In this document: in pieces, positions 1-8,140 of the stretch
Numbering within the stretch: position 1 is the stretch's first letter
Layout of the letters: each line of letters opens with the position of its first letter
Assembly (NCBI GenBank): GCA_964542875.1
Contig: CAZIWA010000118.1
Span: forward strand, 1-17,624
Reading direction: 5' to 3'
Source of the DNA: CAZGOM01 sp964542875
GTDB lineage: Bacteria > Planctomycetota > Phycisphaerae > Phycisphaerales > Phycisphaeraceae
Length of the DNA: 17,624 nucleotides
Notes under the pieces: generated by a model
Told to the model about the DNA's origin: nothing
What the model saw: the letters and a program-made list of their open reading frames with translations, nothing else
Database searches by the model: none
Position numbers and translations under genes: made by a program

Positions 1-402
1 GGGATGACGCTGGATCTGCAGGTGGTGCAGGGCTTGTCGGACAATGCGGATTCCGAGCACCATGCGTATCAGGCGGTGAGCCGTCACATCGGGCAGCGTA
101 CCGGGGTGACGGCGTATTTCATGAACAACGATGAATGCGCGATCGGCGCGCTGGCGGCGGTGCGCGATGCGGGGCTGGTGGTGCCGCGGGACTTGAGCGT
201 GGCGGGGTTCAACGACATTGCGGGGGCTAGGTACGCCAAGCCGAAGCTGACGACCGTGCGGGAATGCCGGGAAGAGGCGGGGGGGCAGGCGGTGGAGATG
301 CTGATCCGGCGGATCAAGAACCCTAAGGGGCCGGCGGAGCGGGTGACGATGACGTTTGACGTGGTGTACCGGGAAAGCACGGGGCCGGCGCCGAGAGGGT
401 AA
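1..402 (+). CDS. LacI-family transcriptional regulator, C-terminal part (5' end outside window)
   Basis: The frame is open from the first base and ends at TAA 400-402, so this is the last 134 codons of a longer gene. The visible part is the second half of a periplasmic-binding-protein-like sensor domain. It shows the family pattern of a 'NDECAIGAL' helix, then 'GLVVPRDLSVAGFNDI', then 'PKLTTV', and a terminal 'YREST' strand. In LacI/GalR regulators this domain binds a sugar or related effector and controls an N-terminal helix-turn-helix, which here lies off the left edge. The effector cannot be told from this fragment. The next gene on the same strand encodes a pseudopilin-like protein 231 bp downstream, and the gap holds dyad symmetries that could be operators. 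I am sure of the family but not of the target. Confidence 0.92.
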   Translation, partial: GMTLDLQVVQGLSDNADSEHHAYQAVSRHIGQRTGVTAYFMNNDECAIGALAAVRDAGLVVPRDLSVAGFNDIAGARYAKPKLTTVRECREEAGGQAVEMLIRRIKNPKGPAERVTMTFDVVYRESTGPAPRG

Positions 403-443
403 GAACTCGGGGCCATTGCATTTGGATAATACGAAGGCACATG

Positions 444-453
444 CACCCGGGTG
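444..453. promoter_or_regulatory. CG-centred palindrome, possible LacI-type operator
   Basis: CACCCGGGTG is a perfect 10-bp palindrome centred on CG. Flanking GCACA (437-441) and TGTGC (452-456) add an alternative hairpin. LacI-family operators are typically palindromes with a central CG, and the site lies just after the lacI-type gene and before the pseudopilin promoter candidate. No T-run follows, so a terminator is less likely. In GC-rich DNA such a short palindrome can arise by chance. Confidence 0.22.
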
Positions 454-530
454 TGCGCTTTGGTTGAATGCGATTGCCGTGGGCAAGAACTGGCCTGGGT
501 TGAATGTGGATGGAGGGGATCATATTTTTC

Positions 531-560
531 GTGACATTTAACGGGTTGTTAATGTATGAT
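531..560 (+). promoter_or_regulatory. Candidate sigma-70-type promoter of the pseudopilin gene
   Basis: A -35-like GTGACA (531-536) and a -10-like TATGAT (555-560) each match five of six consensus bases and are 18 bp apart. They lie in the most AT-rich stretch of this part of the window. Transcription would start near 567, leaving a leader of about 67 nt before the ATG at 634. The assignment rests on motif match and position only. Confidence 0.45.
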
Positions 561-586
561 TCCTAGGTTGAAATATGTAAACCCGT
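541..586. repeat. Inverted repeat ACGGGTT / AACCCGT spanning the promoter
   Basis: Perfect 7-bp arms at 541-547 and 580-586 are separated by 32 bp, with a CCTAGG palindrome (562-567) near the centre. The left arm lies between the -35 and -10 boxes and the right arm lies in the early leader, so a bound regulator or a folded leader could affect expression. Function is inference. Confidence 0.3.
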
Positions 587-633
587 GTCGGTGTTGACTC
601 ATAGAAACAGACATTTTTTTTGGTTTAAAAATC

Positions 634-1401
634 ATGACCCGAGTAAATCAGGCGGTGTTGAGCGCGCGTGCCATCCGGGGGCAGCGCAAAGGCTTCACGA
701 TTGTGGAACTGCTGGTGGTGATAGCGATCATCGCGGTTTTGATTTCGCTGGTGATGCCTTCATTTTTGATGGCGCGGGAGATTTCGACACAGCTTAAGTG
801 CCTGAGCACGATGCGTGCGGTGGTGCAGGCGGCGCATTTTTATGCGACGGACAATGCGAGGTTCGGCCCGCCTACGACGCAGAATGCGCCTTACCAATGG
901 CATCGCGCGACGACGTCGTCATATGTCGATACGCGCGGGAAATATTGTCCGCCGGTGCAGGGGATGGCGTCTTATTTCGGGTACGACGACACGATGCCGA
1001 TCAACCGGCGTGCGTATTACGGCAGCCGCGGTTGCCCGCAGTACAAGGCGGGCGGGGCGACGGGCAACAGCGCGGGCAATGCGTTTGGCGGGAACCATTA
1101 CATCCTGGGCATCGGCGACACCAAGGCCGACCCGACGGTGAGGGATTTCTGGGTTCGGCTGGATGATCCGAGGATCAAGCCCAACCAGCATTTCCTGTTT
1201 TTTGAAACCTATAACGCCAATACGAAAGACATGTCGTTTTCGCTCAACGGGCGGCCGGCGGGGGCGTACGAATGGGCGCCCAGGCATGCGGCGCTGGACG
1301 GGCTGAACTTTGCGTATGTGGACGGCAGCGGGCGGTTCGTGAAATTGACCGCGGCGGGCTGGACGGACACGCTGACGGTGGTGAGCGGGGTTTCGTGGTG
1401 A
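634..1401 (+). CDS. Pseudopilin-like protein with type IV pilin N-terminal cleavage/methylation motif
   Basis: This is a 255-residue protein with a prepilin leader of about 20 residues. The leader ends in 'GQRKG', followed by the mature N-terminus 'FTIVELLVVIAIIAVLISLV'. Gly20 is the expected prepilin peptidase cleavage point, and Glu25 is the conserved +5 glutamate. The hydrophobic helix runs to about residue 43 and anchors the protein in the cytoplasmic membrane. The remainder is a globular exported domain. Near the C-terminus 'RHAALDGLNFAYVDGSG' resembles the H-X9-DG signature of the large planctomycete/Lentisphaerae pseudopilin-like families, but here the His to Asp-Gly spacing is 11. No Shine-Dalgarno site precedes the ATG; the upstream bases are T/A-rich. 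The gene follows a LacI-type regulator and converges on hrpB with only 24 bp between the stops. Its precise role (secretion pseudopilin or a surface protein using that pathway) is unknown. Confidence 0.9.
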   Translation: MTRVNQAVLSARAIRGQRKGFTIVELLVVIAIIAVLISLVMPSFLMAREISTQLKCLSTMRAVVQAAHFYATDNARFGPPTTQNAPYQWHRATTSSYVDTRGKYCPPVQGMASYFGYDDTMPINRRAYYGSRGCPQYKAGGATGNSAGNAFGGNHYILGIGDTKADPTVRDFWVRLDDPRIKPNQHFLFFETYNANTKDMSFSLNGRPAGAYEWAPRHAALDGLNFAYVDGSGRFVKLTAAGWTDTLTVVSGVSW

Positions 1402-1425
1402 GCGGCTTTTTGGTGTGGTGTGGGG

Positions 1426-3945
1426 TCAGCGCCATTCGTGGCGGGGGTAGCGGCGGGCGTATTCTTTTTTGAGCGTGGGGTAGAGGTTTTTCCAGAAGCC
1501 GTCGAGGTCGTCTGTGACCTGGACGGGTTTGTAGTTGGGGGCGAGGATTTCCAGCAGGACTTTCTGGCGGCCGTTGGCGACGGTGGGGGTTTGGGTGAGG
1601 CCGTAAAAGTCCTGGATGCGGGCGTTGCCGCGGGGCCGCTGCCCGGGCTGGTAGGTGATGCGCAGGAACTTGCCTGAGGGCATCTGGAGGCGCACGGGCG
1701 TGGCTTTTTCGACGAGCTGCTGCTCATCCCAGGAAAGGGCGTTTTTGACGAAGTCCAGCGCGGGCTTGTCGCGGATCTGGGCAAAGCGGGTGGCGCCGGT
1801 GCAGAGCTCCATGAGGATGAGCTTCAGGTCGTCTTCGGCGTAACGGATGAGGCCTTTTTCGGGGAACCAGTCGGCGCAGCAGCGGGTGCGGTCGATCCAG
1901 GCGAGGACGTTTTCATCCCAGGAATCGATCTTGAGGTGGCCGGAGAGGATGAGGTCGGCGAGCATTTCGGCGGCACGGTCAGGGTCGACTTTGTCGGTGC
2001 GTTCCTCAGTGAGGGCCAGGCCGCGGTAGGAGAGCTGGTCGACCGCTTCAATCTGCCGCTGCTGGTCGTTAAAACGGTGGACGAGATGGCTGTGGACCTG
2101 GGTGGGGAAGAGCTCGATGAGCCATTGAGGGTCTAGACGGCTGACGAGTGAGCAGACGGTGCGGACCGAGGCATTTACGCCGGAACCGGAGCCGACTTCC
2201 TGCACTTCAACGGTGAGGAGGAGGGGGGCGTTTTTGACGGCGGATTCGGGGTCGAGCTCGCCTTTCCTGTTATCGGCGAGCTGGCAGGCGAGGTTTGAGC
2301 CGGAGGACTTGCGGAGGGCGACGTGGTCCGGGAAGCCGGCGAGGAGGGCCTTGATGACGGCGAGGGCTTCGCCGGGTTTTGCGGGGCCGAGGTTTTCGGG
2401 GTTGCGGATGCCGAGGCTGTCGAGGTAGAGCCGGTGGGTGCGCTGGAGCTCCCGGCAGGCGATGGCGTGGACGCCGATGTTCTGGCAGCGGCCGGGATCG
2501 AAATTGTGGGCCAGGGCGGCGAAGTAGGCGGTTTCCAGGACGTCGAAGTCCGAAGGGGTGTCGGGGCCGAGTTCTTCGGCGTAGCGTTTGGCGGCGCCTT
2601 TTAAGAGGATGTCGCGCTCGGAGATCATGGCGGCCCAGAGTGCGGCGCGGACGGAGCAGTTCTGGAGGCGTGCCTGGACCATGACGCGCGAGAGGCGCGG
2701 GTGCATGGGGAGGGCGGCCATTTCGCCGCCTACGGGGGTGAGGTGGCCGGTGGGGGAGATGGCGCCGAGGTCTTTGAGAAGGGCGTCGGCGCGGGCGAGG
2801 GAGCCGGCGTCCGGGGGCTCGAGCCAGGGGAAGGCGGCGGGGTCATTCATGCCCATGGAGCGAAGCTGGAGGACGACTTCGGCGAGGTCGAGGCGTTTGA
2901 CTTCGGGGTCGTCGTGGAGCGGGCGGGATTTGTGTTCGTTTGCGGGCCAGAGCCGCCAGCATGTGCCGGGGGCGGTGCGGCCGGCGCGGCCCTGGCGCTG
3001 CTGGGCGGAGGACTGGCTGATGGGCTCGACCATGAGGACGTTGATGCCGCGACGGGGATCAAAACGGTTCTGACGGGCGAGGCCGGAATCGATGACGTGG
3101 CGGACGCCTTCGATGGTGATGGAGGTCTCGGCGATGTTGGTGGAGACGATGACCTTGCGGTTCATGCAGGGGCCAAGGGCGGCGTCCTGCTGAGGGATGG
3201 GAAGCTCACTGTAAAGCGGGAAGAACGAGAGGGGCATGGGCCCGCGGACCGAGGCGCAGGTTTCAATGGTGCGGCGGATTTCATAAGCGCCGGGCATGAA
3301 GATGAGTACATCGCCCTCGGGCTCCTCATTCACCAGGTGGGAGAGAGCATCGGCGGCAGTTTCCCAGACCGGGCGGGTGCTGCGCGAGGAGAGGTAGTGG
3401 AGGTTGACGGGGAACATTTTTCCCTGGGACTCCACCGCGGGCGCATTGAGGTAGGCGGAGACCTTGGCGACATCCAGCGTGGCGGACATGACGATGAGCT
3501 TCAGGTCCGGACGTTTGGCTTCCTGAAGCTGTTTGACCAGGGCGAGGACGGTGTCGGTGGCGAGGTGGCGTTCGTGGAATTCATCCAGCACAACGGCGCC
3601 GACCCTGGCGATGCCGGGGTCATTGGAAAGCTGGCGGAGAAAAAGGCCCTCGGTGACGAAACGGATTTTGGTGTCCGGGCCGATGCGGGTGTCGTGACGG
3701 GTTTGATAACCCACGAGGCCAGCGACGGGGGAGTTCATCTCCTGCGCGACGCGGGTGGCGACCAGGCGCGCGGCCAGGCGGCGGGGCTGGAGGACGACGA
3801 TCTGGCCTTTGATGAGGTTGTGCGCGTGGAGGATCTGCGGGAGCTGCGTGGTTTTACCCGAGCCGGTGGGGGCGCTGAGCACCAGGCGGTTGGAGCCGGT
3901 GAGGGCCTTGAGGATGTCGGGTTGTACCTGATAGATCGGGAGCAT
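1426..3945 (-). CDS. hrpB: ATP-dependent RNA helicase HrpB (DEAH/DExH family)
   Basis: The 839-residue product is normal length for HrpB and carries all superfamily-2 motifs in order. Motif I is 'APTGSGKTTQ' (25-34), Ia 'LQPRRLAA' (52-59), II 'DEFHER' (121-126), III 'SAT' (154-156), V 'STNIAETSITIEG' (268-280) and VI 'QRQGRAGR' (316-323). DEFHER is typical of HrpB rather than the DEAH of HrpA. A helicase-associated region follows. The HrpB-specific C-terminal domain ends in 'QDFYGLTQTP', 'LEILAPNYKPVQVTDDL' and 'FWKNLYPTLKKEYARRYPRHEW', which matches the family signature well. The cellular role of HrpB in most bacteria is poorly defined; RNA remodelling is presumed. The start ATG (3945-3943) has no Shine-Dalgarno site, but TACAAT lies 9 nt upstream, so a leaderless message is possible. 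The gene is divergent from ndh and convergent with the pseudopilin gene. The call is secure. Confidence 0.97.
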   Translation of the reverse strand: MLPIYQVQPDILKALTGSNRLVLSAPTGSGKTTQLPQILHAHNLIKGQIVVLQPRRLAARLVATRVAQEMNSPVAGLVGYQTRHDTRIGPDTKIRFVTEGLFLRQLSNDPGIARVGAVVLDEFHERHLATDTVLALVKQLQEAKRPDLKLIVMSATLDVAKVSAYLNAPAVESQGKMFPVNLHYLSSRSTRPVWETAADALSHLVNEEPEGDVLIFMPGAYEIRRTIETCASVRGPMPLSFFPLYSELPIPQQDAALGPCMNRKVIVSTNIAETSITIEGVRHVIDSGLARQNRFDPRRGINVLMVEPISQSSAQQRQGRAGRTAPGTCWRLWPANEHKSRPLHDDPEVKRLDLAEVVLQLRSMGMNDPAAFPWLEPPDAGSLARADALLKDLGAISPTGHLTPVGGEMAALPMHPRLSRVMVQARLQNCSVRAALWAAMISERDILLKGAAKRYAEELGPDTPSDFDVLETAYFAALAHNFDPGRCQNIGVHAIACRELQRTHRLYLDSLGIRNPENLGPAKPGEALAVIKALLAGFPDHVALRKSSGSNLACQLADNRKGELDPESAVKNAPLLLTVEVQEVGSGSGVNASVRTVCSLVSRLDPQWLIELFPTQVHSHLVHRFNDQQRQIEAVDQLSYRGLALTEERTDKVDPDRAAEMLADLILSGHLKIDSWDENVLAWIDRTRCCADWFPEKGLIRYAEDDLKLILMELCTGATRFAQIRDKPALDFVKNALSWDEQQLVEKATPVRLQMPSGKFLRITYQPGQRPRGNARIQDFYGLTQTPTVANGRQKVLLEILAPNYKPVQVTDDLDGFWKNLYPTLKKEYARRYPRHEWR

Positions 3946-4223
3946 GGGGGAGGTATTGTAGGGGAGAAGAAGCAGATTTTTGACTACGGTTGAGAGGATT
4001 GAAGATGATTAAGAGGATTTCAGGATTGGGAGGCAAGGCATTGCCGGGGGTGATGCGAGAGAAATTTTTTAACAGGATGTGCGCTTGATGCTCTTCTCAC
4101 GGATGTCGCATGTCCGGGGTGATATGAGGTGAATAGACGCAGGGTTCGGCTGGTGGATGGCGCGTAGGATGTGCTGGAATGCATTTCTCCCTTTTATCGG
4201 GGAGCAGGAAAGAAGAGGCCGGT
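3946..4223. other. Divergent intergenic region between hrpB and ndh
   Basis: This 278-bp gap should hold the promoters of two divergent genes. On the - strand, TACAAT (3960-3955) is a five-of-six -10 match just upstream of hrpB, with no convincing -35. A/G-rich 'AGGATT' units recur at 3994-4027. A small stem GGCAA/TTGCC lies at 4032-4045, and 'AATTTTTTAA' is an AT-rich patch near 4063-4072. I found no good paired promoter boxes for ndh and no open frame that looks like a gene. Confidence 0.4.
4206..4218 (+). promoter_or_regulatory. ndh: Shine-Dalgarno region that fixes the ndh start
   Basis: The purine-rich AGGAAAGAAGAGG ends 5 nt before ATG 4224. This favours 4224 over the upstream in-frame ATG at 4179, whose extra 15 residues (MHFSLLSGSRKEEAG) would precede the usual beta-strand start of the FAD-binding fold. 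Confidence 0.7.
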
Positions 4224-5492
4224 ATGACTCATCGGATTGTGGTTTTAGGCGCAGGGTTCGGGGGGCTGGAGTTTTGCAAGCGTGTGAGCGCGGCGGGGTG
4301 CCAGGTGACATTGGTGGACCGGCAGAACCATCATTTGTTTCAGCCGCTTTTGTATCAGGTGGCGACGGCGGGGCTGAGCGCGCCGGAGATTGCGCAGCCG
4401 ATCCGGTCGATATTGCGGGACCGGGCGAATGTGCGCGTGCTGATGGACGAAGTGGTGAGGATCGATCCGGCGGCGAAGGTGGTGGAATGCAAGATGCACC
4501 GGTTGGAGTACGACACGCTGGTGGTAGCGCTGGGGGCCCGGTCGGCGTATTTCGGGAACGACAAATGGGCGGCGAACTCGCTGGGCCTCAAGACCCTGAG
4601 CGAAGCGGTGAAGATACGCACGCGGGCGCTGGAGGCGTTTGAAGAAGCCGAGAGCATTGATGACCCGGTGCGGCGCGAAACTTTGATGACACTGGTGGTG
4701 ATCGGCGGGGGGCCTACCGGCGTGGAGATGGCCGGCGCGTTTGCGGAACTGACGCGCGTGGTGCTCAAACGGGACTTTAGATCCATCGATCCTTCGAAGG
4801 CGAAAGTGATTTTGATTGAGGGGGGCGACCGGGTGCTGGGAGGCATGGACCCGGGGTTGTCGGAGAAGGCACGGCTGCAACTGGTGAAGATGGGGGTGGA
4901 TGTGCGGCTGAACACGCGGGTGACGGACATACAACCCGAGAAGGTGGTGCTGGGGGCGACTGAGATTCCCGCGCACACGATCGTGTGGGCTGCGGGCGTG
5001 TCGGCGAGCCCGATCACGGCGGGCATCGGCGCGCCGATGGACCGGGGCGGCCGGGTTCAGGTGCTGCCGGATTTATCGGTGCCGGGGCGACCGGAAATCT
5101 TTTGCCTGGGGGACCTGGTGAGCGTGGCCGGGCCCGACGGCAAGCCGGTGCCGGGCGTGGCGCCGGCGGCGATCCAGATGGGTCAGCATGTGGCGAAGCT
5201 GGTGAATGAGCAGCTTAAGAGTGGTGTGAAGCCGGCTGAGCAAAGGCCGGCGTTCAAGTACTTCGACAAGGGGACGATGGCGACGATCGGGCGATCCGCA
5301 GCGGTGGCGCAGACGGGGAGCCTGAAGATGACGGGGTTTTTCGCGTGGATGGGGTGGCTGTTTGTGCATCTGCTGTTCCTGGTGGGGTTCAGGAACAAGA
5401 TCGCGGTGATCTGGCAGTGGATGTACGGGTACTTCACGTATAAGCGGGGGGCGCGGATTATCTGGAAGAAGGTGGAAGAGGCGGGGCATTAA
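4224..5492 (+). CDS. ndh: Type II NADH dehydrogenase (NAD(P)/FAD-dependent oxidoreductase)
   Basis: The 422-residue flavoprotein has two Rossmann folds. The FAD-binding strand and loop are 'RIVVLGAGFGG' (4-14), followed by 'NHHLFQPLLYQVATAGLS' (35-52), a hallmark of NDH-2. The NADH-binding motif is 'VVIGGGPTGVEMAG' (158-171). 'IVWAAGV' (253-259), 'CLGDLVSV' (294-301) and 'GVAPAAIQMG' (311-320) complete the FAD/quinone site signature. A C-terminal hydrophobic segment 'FFAWMGWLFVHLLFLVGF' (372-389) and a basic tail fit the monotopic membrane anchor of NDH-2. The enzyme passes electrons from NADH to membrane quinone without pumping protons. The ATG at 4224 has a Shine-Dalgarno site. The gene stands alone between two - strand genes. 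A related sulfide:quinone oxidoreductase is less likely because the NDH-2 signature is intact. Confidence 0.93.
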   Translation: MTHRIVVLGAGFGGLEFCKRVSAAGCQVTLVDRQNHHLFQPLLYQVATAGLSAPEIAQPIRSILRDRANVRVLMDEVVRIDPAAKVVECKMHRLEYDTLVVALGARSAYFGNDKWAANSLGLKTLSEAVKIRTRALEAFEEAESIDDPVRRETLMTLVVIGGGPTGVEMAGAFAELTRVVLKRDFRSIDPSKAKVILIEGGDRVLGGMDPGLSEKARLQLVKMGVDVRLNTRVTDIQPEKVVLGATEIPAHTIVWAAGVSASPITAGIGAPMDRGGRVQVLPDLSVPGRPEIFCLGDLVSVAGPDGKPVPGVAPAAIQMGQHVAKLVNEQLKSGVKPAEQRPAFKYFDKGTMATIGRSAAVAQTGSLKMTGFFAWMGWLFVHLLFLVGFRNKIAVIWQWMYGYFTYKRGARIIWKKVEEAGH

Positions 5493-5512
5493 TACAACGC
5501 TTTATTGAAGAA

Positions 5513-5563
5513 GGGTCTAGGGTCTGGTCAGAGGGAAGATGTCAGATGTATGAGGTTAGATGT
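5513..5563. repeat. Dispersed intergenic repeat, composite copy (GGTCTGGTCAGAG plus GATGTCAGATGT)
   Basis: The segment begins with two GGGTCT units (5513-5518, 5520-5525) and continues to the 13-mer GGTCTGGTCAGAG (5521-5533), the 12-mer GATGTCAGATGT (5538-5549) and GGTTAGATGT (5554-5563). The 13-mer recurs exactly at 14008 and 17214 and the 12-mer at 8141, all in gaps between genes. This copy joins both motifs. It lies in the 239-bp space between the convergent ndh and exported-protein genes, which otherwise holds no gene I can see. Confidence 0.7.
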
Positions 5564-5637
5564 TTTTCGGAGAAGAATAGAAGAGTGGATCGTTACGGGT
5601 TGGTTGGCATGAACGTGGCGGGGCTACATGCTCGTAC

Positions 5638-5655
5638 TTCCTCCGGGGGGAGGGA
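5638..5655. repeat. GC-rich stem-loop between convergent genes
   Basis: CCTCC (5640-5644) pairs with GGAGG (5649-5653) around a four-G loop. T5638-A5655 and a T-G wobble extend the stem. No T-run follows on either strand, so it is not a typical intrinsic terminator, though it lies where transcripts from both sides should end. It may be part of a further intergenic repeat. Confidence 0.3.
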
Positions 5656-5731
5656 CGCGAGCGTTTGAGGCTTTATCGCCGATAGGTCTAATCAAGGCTT
5701 GGGGAATGATCAGCCCAAAGGGAGAGGTGGT

Positions 5732-8089
5732 TTACCACAGGTCGGATTTTTTGGGGTCGAGGCCGTCGAGGTATTGCTGGTAGACGGGTGGGGTGAGGAG
5801 CTGTTTGAAGTTTTTCTCGAACTGGGCGATGGCGGCATCTTGCTGGGGTTTAAGGACGGCGAGGCGTTTTTCCAAGTCCTGGATCGCGGTTTGATCCTCA
5901 GCACGGCGGGCTTTGAGAAGGTCGCGCGTGAGGGGGATGATCTGGTTGTTGCTTTCCTTGAGGCTGGCGATGTGGGCTTGAAGGGCTTTTTCCGCACGGG
6001 CGTAGAGATCGGGGGAGAGGTTGAGGGCTTCGAGCGCGCGCCTGGGCTTCATGCGGACGTTGGTGGGGGGAGGGGGCCCGTCGGTGGCGGGAAATGCAAT
6101 CGTGTCGCCGGGCTCACCATTGAAGGATTGCCTGAAGAGGAGTTGTTTTTGAGACGGGGTTAGGGTGTCGAGGATGGTGGCTAAAGCCTGGGATGCCGCA
6201 ACTGCGGCGGAAACGCCTTCGGGCTGATTCCTGATCTGGGCGGCGGTATGACTGATTTTGGCGGCCTGGTCGTCGGTGAGGCAGAAGTAGGGAGATGTTC
6301 CTGAAGTGGAATACCATTGGTTGAGGCCCAACTGCTGGCCAGGGGGGAAGAGGCGCAACGTGGTGAGCAGGGCTTTCTGGATGGCCAGATCGCGGTCGAC
6401 GGAGGTGTTTTTATCCGGAGGCGGATCATTGAGCATTTCAGCAAACGCGGCGTAGATGGCGCGGACGCGCTCGGGAGAGAAATTGGGTTTGTCCACCCGA
6501 ATGGTGTAAGAATAGAGGGGCCTTGGGGCGGGAAGCCATGGGGTGGTTAAGGCTGTGAACTTTCTGAATTCGTCGGGAGTGAGGAGTTTTTGCGCAGCGT
6601 TGGTGAAGTCGGCGTTGATTGCATCCCGCGAGGCTTGCAGCTCAGCGAAGCGGATGATCGTTTCGCGGGTGGGCTTAGGGGCGTCCTTGTCATGAATGTT
6701 GCTGAAAAGGCGCCCGAGCGCACTGCTCTCCTCTAAATGGTTTTTGTTCCACTGGGCCATCTGCTGGTTGCGCTCGGTGACCGCTTTGAGAAGCGCGGCC
6801 TTTTTCTCCGGGGGCAGAGCCAGGGCTTCGACGGCCTGGGCGTGGCTGAGCGTGCGAGGCGAAGTGGAGGGGGCCGCATCGGGGGAGGGAGAGACGGTGG
6901 TGAGGGTGACGAAGCGCTTGTGGTCTGAGGCGGTGAGGAGGGTGCTGAGCTGATCACCAAGTCCGGCGTAAAACTTGCGATATGCCCTGTCGGCTTTCAT
7001 GATGTTTTTGATTGCGGCATCCAGGGCGGGCCGGTCGTTGCTTTCTCTGGCGATGCGTTCTTCTTCGTAGAGGGATTTGAGTTGGACGCTTGTTTTTTCA
7101 AAGACCGGTTTGGCGGTGATATCAAAGTCAGCAATGATTTTGAGGGCCTGGGCTTTTTGTTCGGCGGCAAGGCTTAAGACTTCAATGGCCTGGTCAGGGC
7201 GCAGGGGAGGGTTGGCCCCGTTGATGAATGGGGTGCCCTTGGTTGTGGAGAAGGAAAGAGCGTTCGCCTGCTGGGGCGTGAGGGTGGCGATGACATGGCG
7301 GAGAAGTTTCTCGGTGTCGGCGGGGTCCGGGGTGGCCTGGGGCGGGATGGAGGTGACGATGTTGTTGATGCTGGTGACTTGCTGGGCGGTGAGGTTGAGG
7401 GGGGTGTTGAGCCAGAGCACGCCTTCCTGCCATTTGACGAGGTCGTTGATTTCGCCGTCGGAGAAGGAAGTGAGGATTTTCTTGAGGCTGGCTTCGATGG
7501 ATTTTTGTTGGTCGGAGAGTGAGACATCGGGCTGGGTTAATGATTTGGCTAAATCGATCAACGTGTTGTGGACGCTGAGGGTGATCTGCGGGGTGAATTC
7601 GGGCTTTTCGAAACTGATCGTGATGCGCCTTGCGCCGGAGCCGTCCAGCGGCGGCGGAGAGGTGCGCATGAGGGAATCGATGGCTTTGGTTTCGTTTTCA
7701 GTCAGAACCTGGGCGATGTCTTTGCGGAGCTGATTGCGGATGGCTTCCTGCTGCTTGTCGAGTTCGGCGAGGCGTTTTTGGGCCTGGGCGAGGGCTGCGG
7801 TGTCGTTGGCCTGGCCGGCGGATTTGGCGGCCTCGTGCTGGGTGGTGAGGTCCTGCTTGTTTTGCTCGTACCAGGCCTCAATGGCGGCGTCGCGTTTTTT
7901 GAAAGCCTGGAGGAGGGTGGCTTTTTGCTGTGGGGTGAAGTCGACGGTTTCCAGGGCCTGGGTGTAGGTGAGCGGGTTGGTGGGCTTGAGAGCGGCCGAT
8001 GGCGCGACGGATTGGGACGCCGGGGCCTGGGCGAAGGCGGGTGCGGCGAAGAGAAGTACGGCGAGAAGGGCGGTGGTGGTGAAGCGCAT
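5732..8089 (-). CDS. Exported helical repeat protein with duplicated A-B-A modules (unknown function)
   Basis: The product has 785 residues with a clear signal peptide, 'MRFTTTALLAVLLFAAPAFA', and probable cleavage after residue 20. The frame is open upstream to 8647, but that extension is Ser/Pro/Arg-rich shadow overlapping the next gene, so the Met at 8089 is chosen. No Shine-Dalgarno site is visible. The mature part repeats. A-type helical units lie at about 41-141, 296-398, 413-516 and 678-778. Each starts with a pattern like 'QAVEALALPPEKKAALLKA' and ends like 'QKLLTPDEFRKFTALT', reminiscent of LTxxQ/Spy-type periplasmic helical proteins. B-type units at about 153-290 and 525-668 share 'F/V-x-KP-x-F-x-P' openings and 'TLTP-x-Q' ends. 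The order A-B-A, A-B-A implies an ancient tandem duplication. A periplasmic chaperone or envelope-stress role is only a guess. It lies downstream of the giant ATPase on the same strand, across a 271-bp gap. Confidence 0.85.
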   Translation of the reverse strand: MRFTTTALLAVLLFAAPAFAQAPASQSVAPSAALKPTNPLTYTQALETVDFTPQQKATLLQAFKKRDAAIEAWYEQNKQDLTTQHEAAKSAGQANDTAALAQAQKRLAELDKQQEAIRNQLRKDIAQVLTENETKAIDSLMRTSPPPLDGSGARRITISFEKPEFTPQITLSVHNTLIDLAKSLTQPDVSLSDQQKSIEASLKKILTSFSDGEINDLVKWQEGVLWLNTPLNLTAQQVTSINNIVTSIPPQATPDPADTEKLLRHVIATLTPQQANALSFSTTKGTPFINGANPPLRPDQAIEVLSLAAEQKAQALKIIADFDITAKPVFEKTSVQLKSLYEEERIARESNDRPALDAAIKNIMKADRAYRKFYAGLGDQLSTLLTASDHKRFVTLTTVSPSPDAAPSTSPRTLSHAQAVEALALPPEKKAALLKAVTERNQQMAQWNKNHLEESSALGRLFSNIHDKDAPKPTRETIIRFAELQASRDAINADFTNAAQKLLTPDEFRKFTALTTPWLPAPRPLYSYTIRVDKPNFSPERVRAIYAAFAEMLNDPPPDKNTSVDRDLAIQKALLTTLRLFPPGQQLGLNQWYSTSGTSPYFCLTDDQAAKISHTAAQIRNQPEGVSAAVAASQALATILDTLTPSQKQLLFRQSFNGEPGDTIAFPATDGPPPPTNVRMKPRRALEALNLSPDLYARAEKALQAHIASLKESNNQIIPLTRDLLKARRAEDQTAIQDLEKRLAVLKPQQDAAIAQFEKNFKQLLTPPVYQQYLDGLDPKKSDLW

Positions 8090-8140
8090 GGAACAAGTGT
8101 CGGATTTTTGGCAGGTGAATGCAAGGGATGTTAGGTGTGA

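Noticed and set aside
437..456. Hairpin after the LacI-type gene as an intrinsic terminator
   Set aside because: The stem is short and is followed by GCTTTGG, not a T-run.
1402..1425. Shared bidirectional terminator between the pseudopilin and hrpB stops
   Set aside because: The 24-bp gap has a short T-run but no inverted repeat.
2701..3993. 430-codon + strand open frame opposite hrpB
   Set aside because: hrpB on the other strand has all helicase motifs; this frame shows none and is Gly/Asp/Glu-rich shadow.
4085..4128. Promoter for ndh using TTGATG and a TATGAG-like box
   Set aside because: The boxes are 32 bp apart, far from the usual 16-18, and no better pair was found.
4179..4223. Longer start at 4179 for ndh
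   Set aside because: The extra 15 residues precede the FAD-fold start and the Shine-Dalgarno site lies just before 4224.
5493..5731. CRISPR-like array from repeated GGGTCT and GATGT units
   Set aside because: Units are too short, irregular and without spacers of constant length; no cas genes are present.
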